DNA of 64,000 nucleotides from positions 124,001 to 188,000 of the forward strand of contig DASTYC010000038.1 in the NCBI GenBank assembly GCA_035765195.1. Direction: 5' to 3'. Below are positions 51,006-59,247 of the stretch, in pieces. A model generated the notes under the pieces. That model was not told the DNA's origin. It did not search any database and saw only the letters and a program-made list of their open reading frames with translations. Source of the stretch: CALAED01 sp035765195. GTDB taxonomy: Bacteria > Actinomycetota > Actinomycetes > Streptosporangiales > Streptosporangiaceae. Position numbers and translations under genes: made by a program. Position 1 is the first letter of the stretch. Every line of letters begins with the position of its first letter.

Positions 51006-51912
51006 CGCCGCCGTCGCGCTGACCGGCCAAGGCTGGCGCAAGCCGATCGCGAGACGTCTCGCCGACATCGCCGCCCGCGACTGCCTCGAGCAGGCCGGTA
51101 AGCCGCCCGGCGATGTGGACATACTGCTCAACACCGGTATCTACCGGGAAGACAACTTGGGCGAACCCGCACTCGCCGCCCTCATCCAGGAGGACATCGG
51201 AGCCAACCGGGGCCAACCGCCCGTCGGCGGGCACGGCACGTTTTCGTTCGACCTCATCAACGGCGTCTGCGGGGTGATCAGCGCCATCCAGATCGAGACG
51301 GGGCTGCTGCGATCGGGTGTCATCCGGCTCGGCGCGATCGTGACGAGCGACGTCAAGCCGCACCTGAAGGAGCCGCGCAGCGCGCTGTTCCGGCCGTCCG
51401 GCGGCGCGATGCTGCTCAGCTGGGACGAGGGCATCGCCGGTTACACCGACTTCCACACGGAGACGTTTCCCGAGTACGCGGACCTGTTCGTCAGCGGGCT
51501 GGTCTGGCACGAGCGGCGGCGCCGGCGCTTGGCCCGCCGAACGGCGGGGCGCAGCCTCATGGTGATCGACCAAAGGCCCGGCTATCACGCCCGGCTCGTC
51601 GACTGCGCCGAAGAGGCGACTCGCCGGTTCCTGCGTCGCCTCGGGATGGGCATCGAGGAGATCGACCTGTTCGTGCCGGCTCCCTCCGCCCCGGAATTCC
51701 TCGATCCCTTGATGAGGAGGCTCGGCGTTCCGGGCGACCGAGTCGCGTACGTGGCCGAGGACCTCGCGGGCGCCTACACCACCGGGTCCATCGCCGCCCT
51801 GCAGGCCGCCATGAGGTCGGGCAGGCTCGGCGAAGCCCGCAACACCGTGCTGCTCGCGGCGGGGGCGGGCATCACCGTCGCCCTCGCGCTCTACCGCCAG
51901 ACGCCCCCGTAA
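50989..51912 (+). CDS. KAS III-like protein lacking catalytic His and Asn
   Basis: 307 residues. Thiolase fold with Cys94 kept (DLINGVCGVIS), but the His loop reads FVPAPSAPE (230-236) and the Asn loop EDLAGAYTTGS (258-267), so two triad residues are gone. It overlaps the intact KAS III gene by 17 bases, which points to co-translation and a heterodimer. Similar active/inactive pairs are known for LstA/LstB in beta-lactone synthesis. The insertion-rich region after LVWHERRRRRLARR is unusual. Confidence 0.82.
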   Translation: MGAHIDAAVALTGQGWRKPIARRLADIAARDCLEQAGKPPGDVDILLNTGIYREDNLGEPALAALIQEDIGANRGQPPVGGHGTFSFDLINGVCGVISAIQIETGLLRSGVIRLGAIVTSDVKPHLKEPRSALFRPSGGAMLLSWDEGIAGYTDFHTETFPEYADLFVSGLVWHERRRRRLARRTAGRSLMVIDQRPGYHARLVDCAEEATRRFLRRLGMGIEEIDLFVPAPSAPEFLDPLMRRLGVPGDRVAYVAEDLAGAYTTGSIAALQAAMRSGRLGEARNTVLLAAGAGITVALALYRQTPP

Positions 51913-51913
51913 C

Positions 51914-51939
51914 CCCGGGCCTCGTAACCCGGGCCCGGG
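51914..51939. terminator. Hairpin after the KAS III pair
   Basis: CCCGGGCC and GGCCCGGG form an 8-bp stem with a 10-base loop in the 41-base gap between the convergent KAS III and metallo-beta-lactamase-fold genes. Confidence 0.55.
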
Positions 51940-51953
51940 CCGGTGGTACGGCC

Positions 51954-52781
51954 TCAGCCCGTCGGGACCTCGCCGCGCAGCCACTGGATGTATCGTGCCG
52001 CCGAACCGTCCACCACCTGCCGGGCGTCGCGCCGCAGCACCGGCTGCCACCAGCCGCCATAGATGCGGTCGAAGTCATAGGGACGGACCGCCTCCACCAC
52101 GCCGCGCACCGCCGGCTCGGGCAGCGGCAGCCGGTTCGGCGCGCTCCACACGAAGGTAACCCGGTCCTCGCCCGGCGTCACAAAGATGGTGTCGCCGCTC
52201 AACAGCGCGCCCGCGCCGTCCGCGCCCGCCGCCCAGTGCACGACCGCGCTGCCGGGGAAGTGGCCGCCGCACTGGATCAGCGTGACGCCCGGCAGCACCC
52301 CCAGCGATCCCGACCACGTCCGTACGGGCGCGTCGCGGTAAGAGAACCAGTGGGCGTCGGCCTCCGGCAGCAGGATCTCGGCGTCGAACGCGCGGCTCCA
52401 CTCCATCATCGCGCCATAAAAGTGCGGATGGCTGGCGGTGACGGCGCGCAGCCCGCCGGCCGCGCGGACGGCCTCGATCGCGCCGTCGTCGATGAAGCCG
52501 GAGGGGTCCCACAGCAGGTTGCCCTCGTCGGTACGCACCACCAGCGAGCGCTGGCCGATGGCGAACGGCGGATCGGCGCCGATCCCGAGCAGGCCCGGCT
52601 CCACCTCCCGGACGTCGGCCCGGTGTCCGGCCGCCCGCAGCTCGGCGAGCGTGGTCCAGCGCTGCCCCGTCGCCGGCACCCACTGCCGCTCGTCGGAGCA
52701 GATGACACAGGCGTCAGGCGGCGCGGCAGCCTCGGGATAGTGGTTGCCGCACGTCGCGCAGATCCAGGGCGCCACGGTCAC
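51954..52781 (-). CDS. Zinc-ribbon metallo-beta-lactamase-fold protein
   Basis: 275 residues. A rubredoxin-like zinc ribbon at the N-terminus (Cys8, Cys11, Cys25, Cys28 in WICATCG and ACVICSDE) is joined to a metallo-beta-lactamase-fold domain. The metal loop reads TASHPHFYGAMMEW (His118, His120), without the Asp of HxHxDH; GGHFPGSAV (His174) and SGDTIF (Asp197) supply other ligands. May be a hydrolase or redox-linked enzyme. Starts at GTG/ATG near 52781, 12 bases after the aldo-keto reductase stop. Confidence 0.8.
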   Translation of the reverse strand: MTVAPWICATCGNHYPEAAAPPDACVICSDERQWVPATGQRWTTLAELRAAGHRADVREVEPGLLGIGADPPFAIGQRSLVVRTDEGNLLWDPSGFIDDGAIEAVRAAGGLRAVTASHPHFYGAMMEWSRAFDAEILLPEADAHWFSYRDAPVRTWSGSLGVLPGVTLIQCGGHFPGSAVVHWAAGADGAGALLSGDTIFVTPGEDRVTFVWSAPNRLPLPEPAVRGVVEAVRPYDFDRIYGGWWQPVLRRDARQVVDGSAARYIQWLRGEVPTG

Positions 52782-52793
52782 TCCCTTCCATGA

Positions 52794-53741
52794 TCAGCGG
52801 CCGGGCGGCGGCATGATCTCGTCGATTTCGGCCAGCTCGTCGGCGGTCGGGACCCACTCCGCCGCCTCGGCGTTGGCCTTGACCTGGGTCGCCGAGGTCG
52901 CGCCGGCGATCACCGAAGCGCAGCCGGGCTGCCCGGCCAGCGCGCCGATGGCCGCCTCGAGCACGCCGCAGCCGTGCCGTTCGGCCCAGCCGGCGAGCGC
53001 CTCCACGCGATCGAGCTTCGCCTCGGTGACGTAGTCGTCGCGGCCGGCCAGCCGGGCCCCCTCGGGGATCGGCCTGCCCCGGCGCACCTTGCCGGTGAGC
53101 AGGCCGTTCGCGAGCGGGAAGTACGGGAGCACGCCGAGCCCATAGTGCCGGGCGGCGGGCACCACCTCGGTCTCGGCGCCGCGCTCGAGCAGCGACCAGT
53201 GGTTCTGCGCGGAGATGAACGGCGTGGCCCCGATCCGCTCCGCCACGTGGGCGGCCTCGGCGATCTGCCAGCCCGCGAAGTTCGAGTTGCCGACGTAGCG
53301 GACCTTGCCCTCGCGCACCAGCTCGTGCAGCGCGGCCAGGGTCTCCGCGATCGGCGTGCTCGGGTCGGGCATGTGCATCTGGTAGAGGTCGATGTAGTCG
53401 GTGCGCAGCCGGCGCAGCGAGGCCTCGACGGCCCGCCGGATGTAGGCGCGGCCGCCCTTGGCCCCCGCCGCAGGGCCGTATCCCATGTCGGCGCGCGCGT
53501 GCCCGAACTTGGTCGCCAGCACGACCTGGTCGCGGCGGCCGGCGAGCGCCTCCCCCAAGAGCTCCTCCGAGGCTCCCATGGAGTACATGTCCGCGGTGTC
53601 GAACAGGGTGACGCCCATGTCGACGGCGGCGTCCACCACCTCTCGGGTGCCGTCTCGGTCGACCCGCCGGCCGAAGTTGTTGCATCCGAGACCGACGACC
53701 GACACGACCAGGCCCGATTGACCCAACGTCCTGTAGCGCAT
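52794..53741 (-). CDS. Aldo-keto reductase
   Basis: 315 residues. AKR barrel with the tetrad Asp (FDTADMYS), Tyr, Lys (LATKFGHA) and His (YQMHMPDP), plus GNSNFAGWQ and the NADPH loop SVIAGATSATQVKANAEA. Related to the YhdN/AKR11-type reductases. The true start is ATG 53741, matching MRYRTLGQSGL; the mRNA is probably leaderless (see the -10 element). Confidence 0.92.
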   Translation of the reverse strand: MRYRTLGQSGLVVSVVGLGCNNFGRRVDRDGTREVVDAAVDMGVTLFDTADMYSMGASEELLGEALAGRRDQVVLATKFGHARADMGYGPAAGAKGGRAYIRRAVEASLRRLRTDYIDLYQMHMPDPSTPIAETLAALHELVREGKVRYVGNSNFAGWQIAEAAHVAERIGATPFISAQNHWSLLERGAETEVVPAARHYGLGVLPYFPLANGLLTGKVRRGRPIPEGARLAGRDDYVTEAKLDRVEALAGWAERHGCGVLEAAIGALAGQPGCASVIAGATSATQVKANAEAAEWVPTADELAEIDEIMPPPGR

Positions 53742-53748
53742 AAATGCG

Positions 53749-53754
53749 ATCTTA
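53749..53754 (-). promoter_or_regulatory. Candidate -10 for a leaderless aldo-keto reductase mRNA
   Basis: TAAGAT lies 7 bases before the ATG at 53741 on the minus strand, and no ribosome site is present. That spacing puts the transcription start on or next to the start codon. No good -35 was found. Confidence 0.4.
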
Positions 53755-53806
53755 GTTAGTGCCCTGACCGGACACATGGGTCCAGATCCTCCGCGCGGCC
53801 GGCCGG

Positions 53807-54514
53807 TCAGGCGCGGCCGTAGACCGGGATGTGGGCGCCGCTGACGATCTCCGAGCCGGCGCACAGCCCGAAGATGACCTCGGCGATCTCCTCCGGCCGC
53901 ACCCAGCGGCTGTAGTCGGCGTCCGGCTGGCTCGCGCGGTTGCCCGGTGTGTCGATCACACTGGGCAGGACGGCGTTGGCGCGCACGCCGTCATCGCGGT
54001 ACTCCACGGCGAGGGCGTCCACCAGCGCGAGCACCGCGGCCTTCGATGTGACGTAGCCGACGGCGCCGGGGAACGGGCGAACGGCGGCCCGGCTGGACAC
54101 GCACACGATCGAGCCGCCGCCCCCGGCGATGAGGTGCGGCAGGGCGGCCTGGCACGTGAGGTAGGCGGGGCGCAGGTTGAGCCGCAACTGCCGCTCGAAG
54201 TCGTCGATCGGCGTCTCGTGCATCCTGCCGCCGATGGCGAAGCCGCCCACGAGGTTGACGACGGCGGCGAGCGGGGCCGCGGAGTCGGCGGCGCCTTCGG
54301 CCACACAGGCGGCCGCCGAGGTCGGGTCGAACAGATCGGCCTGGACCAGGGTCAACCGGGGGTGGCTGTCCAGCCGCTCCAGCTCGCGCTCGTGGTACCA
54401 CGGCACGACCGTCCGCCACGACGCGTCGAGGAACCGCCGGGTGACGGCGGCGCCGAGCCCGCCGGTGCCTCCGGTGACGATCGCCGTCGCGGCGCGCTCA
54501 CTGGTTACCCGCAT
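53807..54514 (-). CDS. Short-chain dehydrogenase/reductase
   Basis: 235 residues. Classical SDR: cofactor motif IVTGGTGGLGAAV, VNLVGGF in place of NNAG, catalytic Ser in CVSSRAAVRPFPG and YxxxK as YVTSKAA. Substrate unknown. Starts at ATG 54514 (MRVTSERAATAIVTGG); the longer frame adds an unlikely leader. Sits 65 bases before the aldo-keto reductase start. Confidence 0.88.
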   Translation of the reverse strand: MRVTSERAATAIVTGGTGGLGAAVTRRFLDASWRTVVPWYHERELERLDSHPRLTLVQADLFDPTSAAACVAEGAADSAAPLAAVVNLVGGFAIGGRMHETPIDDFERQLRLNLRPAYLTCQAALPHLIAGGGGSIVCVSSRAAVRPFPGAVGYVTSKAAVLALVDALAVEYRDDGVRANAVLPSVIDTPGNRASQPDADYSRWVRPEEIAEVIFGLCAGSEIVSGAHIPVYGRA

Positions 54515-54773
54515 GGGGCAATCATGCCGGACCGCCGGCGAGCCTCCCGGCCGGGGATCCACCTTAGGGTGGGTACCCAACTCAACCGGCAGGAGGATTC
54601 AGCGGCCACCGGACGGCGCTAAGGTCATCTCGTAACGCACGGTCGTGGCGTAACGATCAACGGGGCGATCCACCGGGACACCGTCGGGGCGGCGGCCCGC
54701 GACCCTGGAGCCATCGGCCCGGCGTCCGTCACTCGACATATCAACCGACGTATCAACCCCACGGGCGGCACGG

Positions 54774-55706
54774 ATGATCGAGGCCAGAAACCTCACCAAA
54801 CGCTACGGCGACAAGATCGCTGTAGACGATCTGTCGTTCATCGTCGAGCCCGGCAAGGTCACCGGCTTCCTCGGCCCGAACGGCGCCGGGAAGTCGACGA
54901 CCATGCGCCTGCTGCTCGGGCTCGACCACCCGCAGGGCGGGCACGCCACCATCGACGGTCTCCCCTACCAGGACCTGCCCGAGCCGCTGCGGGTGGTGGG
55001 CGCACTGCTGGAGGCCAAGGCCGTCCACACCGGCCGCAGCGCCTACAACCACGTGCTCTGCCTGGCGCAGACGCAGGGCATCGGCAAAAAGCGCGTCGAC
55101 GAGGTCATCGATCTCGTCGGGCTGCGCGACGTCGCGCGCAAGCGCGCCGGCGGGTTCTCCCTCGGCATGGGCCAGCGCCTCGGTCTCGCGGCGGCGCTGC
55201 TCGGCGATCCCTCGGTGCTCATCTTGGACGAGCCCGTCAACGGCCTCGACCCTGAGGGCATCGTCTGGATGCGCACGATGATGAAGCGGCTGGCGGCCGA
55301 GGGCCGCACCGTCTTCGTCTCCAGCCACCTGATGAACGAGATGGCGGTCACCGCGGAACATCTCATCGTCATCGGCCGGGGCCGGCTGGTGGCCGACTGC
55401 TCGACGGAGGAGTTCATCGAGCGCAGCACGGAGCAGACCGTGCTGGTGCGCAGCCCGGACGCCGAGCGGCTGGCCGAGATCATCGCCCTGGAGGGCGGCA
55501 AGGTCACCGCGAACGGGCCGGGCGAGCTTCGGGTCGCCGGCATGGAGGCGCCCCGCGTCGGCGAGCTGGCCGCGGGCGAGCGCGTGGTGCTGCACGAGCT
55601 CACCCCGCAGCGCGGCTCGCTGGAAGAGGCGTTCATGGAGCTGACGCGCGAGAGCCTCGAGTACGGCAGGCCCGCGATGGACGGGCAGGAAGGTGCTTCC
55701 TCATGA
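54774..55706 (+). CDS. ABC-2 type exporter ATPase
   Basis: 310 residues. NBD with Walker A GPNGAGKSTT, Q-loop near LEAKAVHTGRSAYNHV, signature FSLGMGQRLGLA, Walker B VLILDEPVNGLDPEG and H-loop SSHLMNEM, then a C-terminal ~90-residue extension. The BcrA-like layout pairs with the ABC-2 permease that follows with a 4-bp overlap. Substrate unknown; such pairs export peptides, antibiotics or lipids. Confidence 0.93.
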   Translation: MIEARNLTKRYGDKIAVDDLSFIVEPGKVTGFLGPNGAGKSTTMRLLLGLDHPQGGHATIDGLPYQDLPEPLRVVGALLEAKAVHTGRSAYNHVLCLAQTQGIGKKRVDEVIDLVGLRDVARKRAGGFSLGMGQRLGLAAALLGDPSVLILDEPVNGLDPEGIVWMRTMMKRLAAEGRTVFVSSHLMNEMAVTAEHLIVIGRGRLVADCSTEEFIERSTEQTVLVRSPDAERLAEIIALEGGKVTANGPGELRVAGMEAPRVGELAAGERVVLHELTPQRGSLEEAFMELTRESLEYGRPAMDGQEGASS

Positions 55707-56545
55707 CTACCGGCACCGCGACCCCGGCGGCCCCGGCCGCCGCGGCCATGCCCACCCGGCGGCCCCGGTTCGACCGCGTGATGGTCTCCGAGTGGACCAA
55801 GATCCGATCGGTCCGGTCGACGGTCTGGTCGCTGATTCTGCTCGTCGTGATCAGCTTCGGCTTCACCGCGCTGTTCGTCGGGTTGACCGTCGCCCAGTGG
55901 GATCAGACCCAACCGCAGGACCGGGCGCAGATCATGGCCGACCCCACGAGCATGATCCTCGGCAGCGGCTTCTTCTTCAGCCAGCTGACGGTCTGCGTGC
56001 TCGGCGTCATGGTGATCGCCTCCGAGTACTCGACCGGGATGATCCGGGCCAGCCTGCTGGCCGTGCCGCGGCGGCTGCCGATGTTCGCCGCCAAGGGCGT
56101 CGTCTTCGGGCTGCTGGTCCTCGTCGTCGGCGTGGTGGTCTCCTTCGGCTCGTTCTTCATCGGCGCGCCGATCCTCCACGACAAGGCCCCGGTGTCCCTC
56201 GGCGATCCGGGCGTGTTCCGCGCGGTCGTGGGCGGCGGGCTGTACCTCGCCATGCTCGGCCTCTTCGCGCTCGCCATCGGCGGCATCGTCCGGCACACGG
56301 CCGCGGGCATCACCGGGGTGATCGGGTTCGTGCTGGTGCTCTCGCCGCTGGCCCAGCTGCTGCCCGGCAGCTTCGGCGATCACGTGCACGCCTATCTGCC
56401 GTCCGAGGCGGGTCACCTGATCGCGCAGGCCCGGCAGGGCCCCAACGACCTGCTGACCCCCTGGCAGGGATACGGGGTCTTCACGCTGTGGACCGCGCTT
56501 CTCCTCCTCGTGGCCGCCGTGCTGTTGAAACGCCGCGACGCCTGA
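55703..56545 (+). CDS. ABC-2 type exporter permease
   Basis: 280 residues. N-terminal cytoplasmic Ala/Pro-rich start, MVSEWTKIRSVRSTVWSL, then six TM helices; EYSTGMIRASLLAVPRR is the common ABC-2 block between helices 2 and 3. Overlaps its ATPase by 4 bp. Confidence 0.91.
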   Translation: MTTGTATPAAPAAAAMPTRRPRFDRVMVSEWTKIRSVRSTVWSLILLVVISFGFTALFVGLTVAQWDQTQPQDRAQIMADPTSMILGSGFFFSQLTVCVLGVMVIASEYSTGMIRASLLAVPRRLPMFAAKGVVFGLLVLVVGVVVSFGSFFIGAPILHDKAPVSLGDPGVFRAVVGGGLYLAMLGLFALAIGGIVRHTAAGITGVIGFVLVLSPLAQLLPGSFGDHVHAYLPSEAGHLIAQARQGPNDLLTPWQGYGVFTLWTALLLLVAAVLLKRRDA

Positions 56546-56608
56546 CGGATCGGTGTGTCGTACCCTGACGACGACGGCACCGGTGTCTCACGCGTGGGGC
56601 GGCAGAAC

Positions 56609-57271
56609 GTGGCAGAGCGGATCCCTTTGTTCCCGCTGGGCACGGTCCTGTTCCCTGGGGCCGTTCTGCCGCTGCGCATCTTCGAGGAACGCTACCGGCT
56701 ACTCGTCCGCGACCTGCTGGCCCGGCCGCGGCCGCGCCTGTTCGGCGTGGTCGCCATCGAGCTGGGCCATGAGGTGGGCCCCGGCGCGGCCCGCCGGCTG
56801 GCCGCCGTGGGGTGTACGGCCGTGGTGCAACAGGTCGTGCCGCACGACGACGGCCGGTTCGACCTCGTCACCGTCGGCGATCGGCGGTTCCGGGTCGCCG
56901 AGGTCGACGCGTCGGCGCCGTATCCGCAGGCCACGGTGACACCGCTGCCCGACGAAGCGGGCGCCGATCCGGACGGGCCGGCCGATCAGGTGCGCCGGCT
57001 CTTCCAGCGCTATCTGCGGTATCTGGCCGACACCGGCAGGCAGGACGCCGAGTTGATCGACCCGCCTCGCGACCCGGTCCGGCTGTCGTACTTCGTCGCG
57101 GGCGGGCTCATCGTGGCCCGCGGCGACAAGCAGCGGCTGCTCGAAGCGCCGGACGCCGCCGCCCGGCTCCGGCTGGAGGCCGAGTTGCTGACGCGAGAGA
57201 ACGGTCTGCTCAGCCGGTTGCCCGCCGCGCCGGCCCCGCATTTTCGCACCAGCGACGCCAGCCCCAACTAG
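56609..57271 (+). CDS. LON N-terminal domain protein
   Basis: 220 residues. Lon substrate-binding (PUA-like) domain without protease: IPLFPLGTVLFPGAVLPLRIFEERYR, GHEVG, VTVGDRRFRV. Stand-alone LON-domain proteins occur in most actinobacteria, with unknown role, perhaps in handling unfolded protein. GTG 56609 gives the usual start of the family; GTG 56555 would add 18 residues. Confidence 0.88.
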   Translation: MAERIPLFPLGTVLFPGAVLPLRIFEERYRLLVRDLLARPRPRLFGVVAIELGHEVGPGAARRLAAVGCTAVVQQVVPHDDGRFDLVTVGDRRFRVAEVDASAPYPQATVTPLPDEAGADPDGPADQVRRLFQRYLRYLADTGRQDAELIDPPRDPVRLSYFVAGGLIVARGDKQRLLEAPDAAARLRLEAELLTRENGLLSRLPAAPAPHFRTSDASPN

Positions 57272-57295
57272 CGCACGTCCGACGACGACCACGCC

Positions 57296-57790
57296 ATGGC
57301 CAAGCCGACCGCCCGAGGCACCGGAACCCCGGCGACCGCCGCCGCCGCGCGGGCGAAGATCGTCTATACCCTGCACGCGTACGAGACCGGCGGCGCCGCG
57401 AAACCCTATGGCCAGGCCGCGGCCGACGCGCTCGGCGTGCCGTACGAGCGGCTCTTCAAGACCTTGCTCGTCGAGGTCGACGGCGCTCTCACGGTGGCGG
57501 TCGTGCCGGTGGCGGCCGACTTGGACCTGAAGGCGCTGGCCGCGGCGGCCGGCGGCAAACGGGCGCGGCTCGCCGAGCCGCGGACGGCCGAACGCGTCAC
57601 CGGCTATGTGGTGGGCGGCATCAGCCCGCTGGGCCAGCGCAAGCGGCTGCCCACGATCGTGGACTCGTCGGCGTCAAGGTTCGCGACCGTCTTCGTTTCG
57701 GCCGGTCGGCGCGGCCTGCAGATCGAACTCGCCCCCGCCGATCTGGCCCGGCTCACCGCCGCGCACCTGGCGGCCATCGCCAAGGAATAG
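57296..57790 (+). CDS. ybaK: Cys-tRNA(Pro) deacylase, YbaK/EbsC family
   Basis: 164 residues. YbaK fold with the catalytic region FKTLLVEVDG, AAAAGGKRARLAEPRTAERVTGYVVGGISPLGQRKRLPTIVD and GRRGLQIELAPADL. Clears Cys misattached to tRNA(Pro). The last 117 bases lie antisense to the end of the neighbouring membrane-protein gene. Confidence 0.93.
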   Translation: MAKPTARGTGTPATAAAARAKIVYTLHAYETGGAAKPYGQAAADALGVPYERLFKTLLVEVDGALTVAVVPVAADLDLKALAAAAGGKRARLAEPRTAERVTGYVVGGISPLGQRKRLPTIVDSSASRFATVFVSAGRRGLQIELAPADLARLTAAHLAAIAKE

Positions 57791-58318
57791 TCCGTCGTCG
57801 TCGTCGGAGACGGCGCGATGGCGCCCGGCGGGGTCGAGGATCTCGAGCAACCCGAAGGTGCCGAGTGCGGTCATCGGCCAGAACACCAGCACGCCCCTCG
57901 CCCGCAGGTCGGCCACGCCGGTGACGAACGTGCCGTCCTTGGCGCCGCGGACCGCGTGCTCGAAGGCCGGCAGGCCGACCTGGTGGCCGAGCCGCCAGGC
58001 CAGCAGGGCCGCGCCGATACCGCCGAGCGCGAGCCCGGCGGCCATCGCCGCATCGGTGCCTCGCCCGGCGGCGAGATAGACCGCCACGCCGCAGATCAGC
58101 CCGGCGAGCGCGGTCAAACTCGCGTACCGGCCGTCGATCGAGATGAGAGCCTGGGTCTCGGGATCGGCGAGAACAGGCTTGCCCTCGATCACGACATACC
58201 GGGCGGACGGCGAGATCGCCTGCCACACGAACCCGACCACACCGCCCAACGCCGCGATCACCAGGGTCGTCACCGTCGCGGTCAGCAATTGCCGACGCAA
58301 GCCAGTCCTATCCTTCAC
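57674..58318 (-). CDS. DUF2567-like membrane protein with C-terminus antisense to ybaK
   Basis: 214 residues from GTG 58318 with about four TM helices: VTTLVIAALGGVVGFVWQAIS, ALAGLICGVAVYLAAG, GLALGGIGAALLAWRLG and FWPMTALGTFGLLEIL. The layout resembles the DUF2567 family, which is often next to ybaK in actinomycetes. The final ~50 residues (SDDDDGLFLGDGRQVRGG) are hydrophilic and encoded on the complement of the ybaK 3' end; the true stop could be misread if there is a sequencing error near 57,790. Family call is tentative. Confidence 0.65.
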   Translation of the reverse strand: MKDRTGLRRQLLTATVTTLVIAALGGVVGFVWQAISPSARYVVIEGKPVLADPETQALISIDGRYASLTALAGLICGVAVYLAAGRGTDAAMAAGLALGGIGAALLAWRLGHQVGLPAFEHAVRGAKDGTFVTGVADLRARGVLVFWPMTALGTFGLLEILDPAGRHRAVSDDDDGLFLGDGRQVRGGEPGQIGGGEFDLQAAPTGRNEDGREP

Positions 58319-58510
58319 TATGACATTGACGGGGTCGCACGATCACCCATCATGAAAGGGTATCTCGGTAGGGCCATCGCGCTGGCGTGATCTTGCAGTC
58401 CTTCCGCTCAACGATCGCAGCGTAACGCGCTCGAACCTCGCTGACGGACCGGGAGGATCGATGTGGCCGGCAGCGCGAGACATGCCAGCCGGAGAACGGA
58501 CAAACGTGGG

Positions 58511-58516
58511 GATAAT
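58511..58516 (+). promoter_or_regulatory. Candidate -10 for a leaderless DUF6882 mRNA
   Basis: GATAAT lies 8 bases before the ATG at 58525 with no ribosome site between, the layout of a leaderless transcript. A weak GGAGAA-type region about 17 bases upstream could act as -35. Confidence 0.45.
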
Positions 58517-58524
58517 TGTCTGAT

Positions 58525-59247
58525 ATGTCCACCTTTGCCCCCCAACAGGCCGGGTTCAGCCGAGCGTTCGGCCGGCTCGGGGCCGCCCTCAGCGCGGTCG
58601 TCCTGCAACAGCAAGAAGCCCTCGCCGAGTTCCTCCCCCGCGATGACTGGAGCGCCGACCTGGCCGCGCGCACCTACACCAGCGGCGGAGTGACGGTGCG
58701 GGTCGCCCTGCTCGGCAGTTACGCCACGCAGGAGCGGACATGGCTGTGGGGCTGGGCGAATCCGCAGTTCGGCCCGGACCATCCCGCCGTCGCCCCGGTG
58801 CTGTCCGTACGCGAGATGGGCGAACGCCTCGGGGTGGCGGAGCTGACCACGCCCGAGGTCGACCTCGCCCGCTATCAGGGTCCGGCGGCGCACGGCGGCG
58901 AGCTGATCGCGGTGGTGGCCGCCGGGCTCCTCGGCGGCGGCGGGTACATTGGCGCGGGCTACGAGGGCGGATCGGCCTACCTGCACGTCGACGACCCCCA
59001 GGTGCCCCGGGCGATCTGGGACGCGGTCTCCGTCCCTCGGCTCATCATCAACGCGACGACGCTGTTCCCCGATGATCCCGTCCTCACCCTGGCCCGCTTC
59101 CTGAGCCACCACCGGGTCGCCTACCGGCAGGGCGCGGGCACGACCGACGTACGGCTGCCGGGCGGCGGCACGGCGCGGGCGGCCTTCGACGAGACGGGCC
59201 GCTTCGCCAACTGGGAGGCCGGCCTCGCCGCGGCGGGCGCCCCATGA
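58525..59247 (+). CDS. DUF6882 family protein
   Basis: 240 residues. Opens with STFAPQQAGFSRAFGRLG; the DUF6882-like part has TWLWGWANPQF, VREMGERLGVAELTTPEVDL and RLIINATTLFP. Soluble and of unknown function; related proteins are common in actinomycetes. ATG 58525 is preferred, supported by the -10 just upstream. Overlaps the GNAT gene by 4 bp. Confidence 0.78.
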   Translation: MSTFAPQQAGFSRAFGRLGAALSAVVLQQQEALAEFLPRDDWSADLAARTYTSGGVTVRVALLGSYATQERTWLWGWANPQFGPDHPAVAPVLSVREMGERLGVAELTTPEVDLARYQGPAAHGGELIAVVAAGLLGGGGYIGAGYEGGSAYLHVDDPQVPRAIWDAVSVPRLIINATTLFPDDPVLTLARFLSHHRVAYRQGAGTTDVRLPGGGTARAAFDETGRFANWEAGLAAAGAP

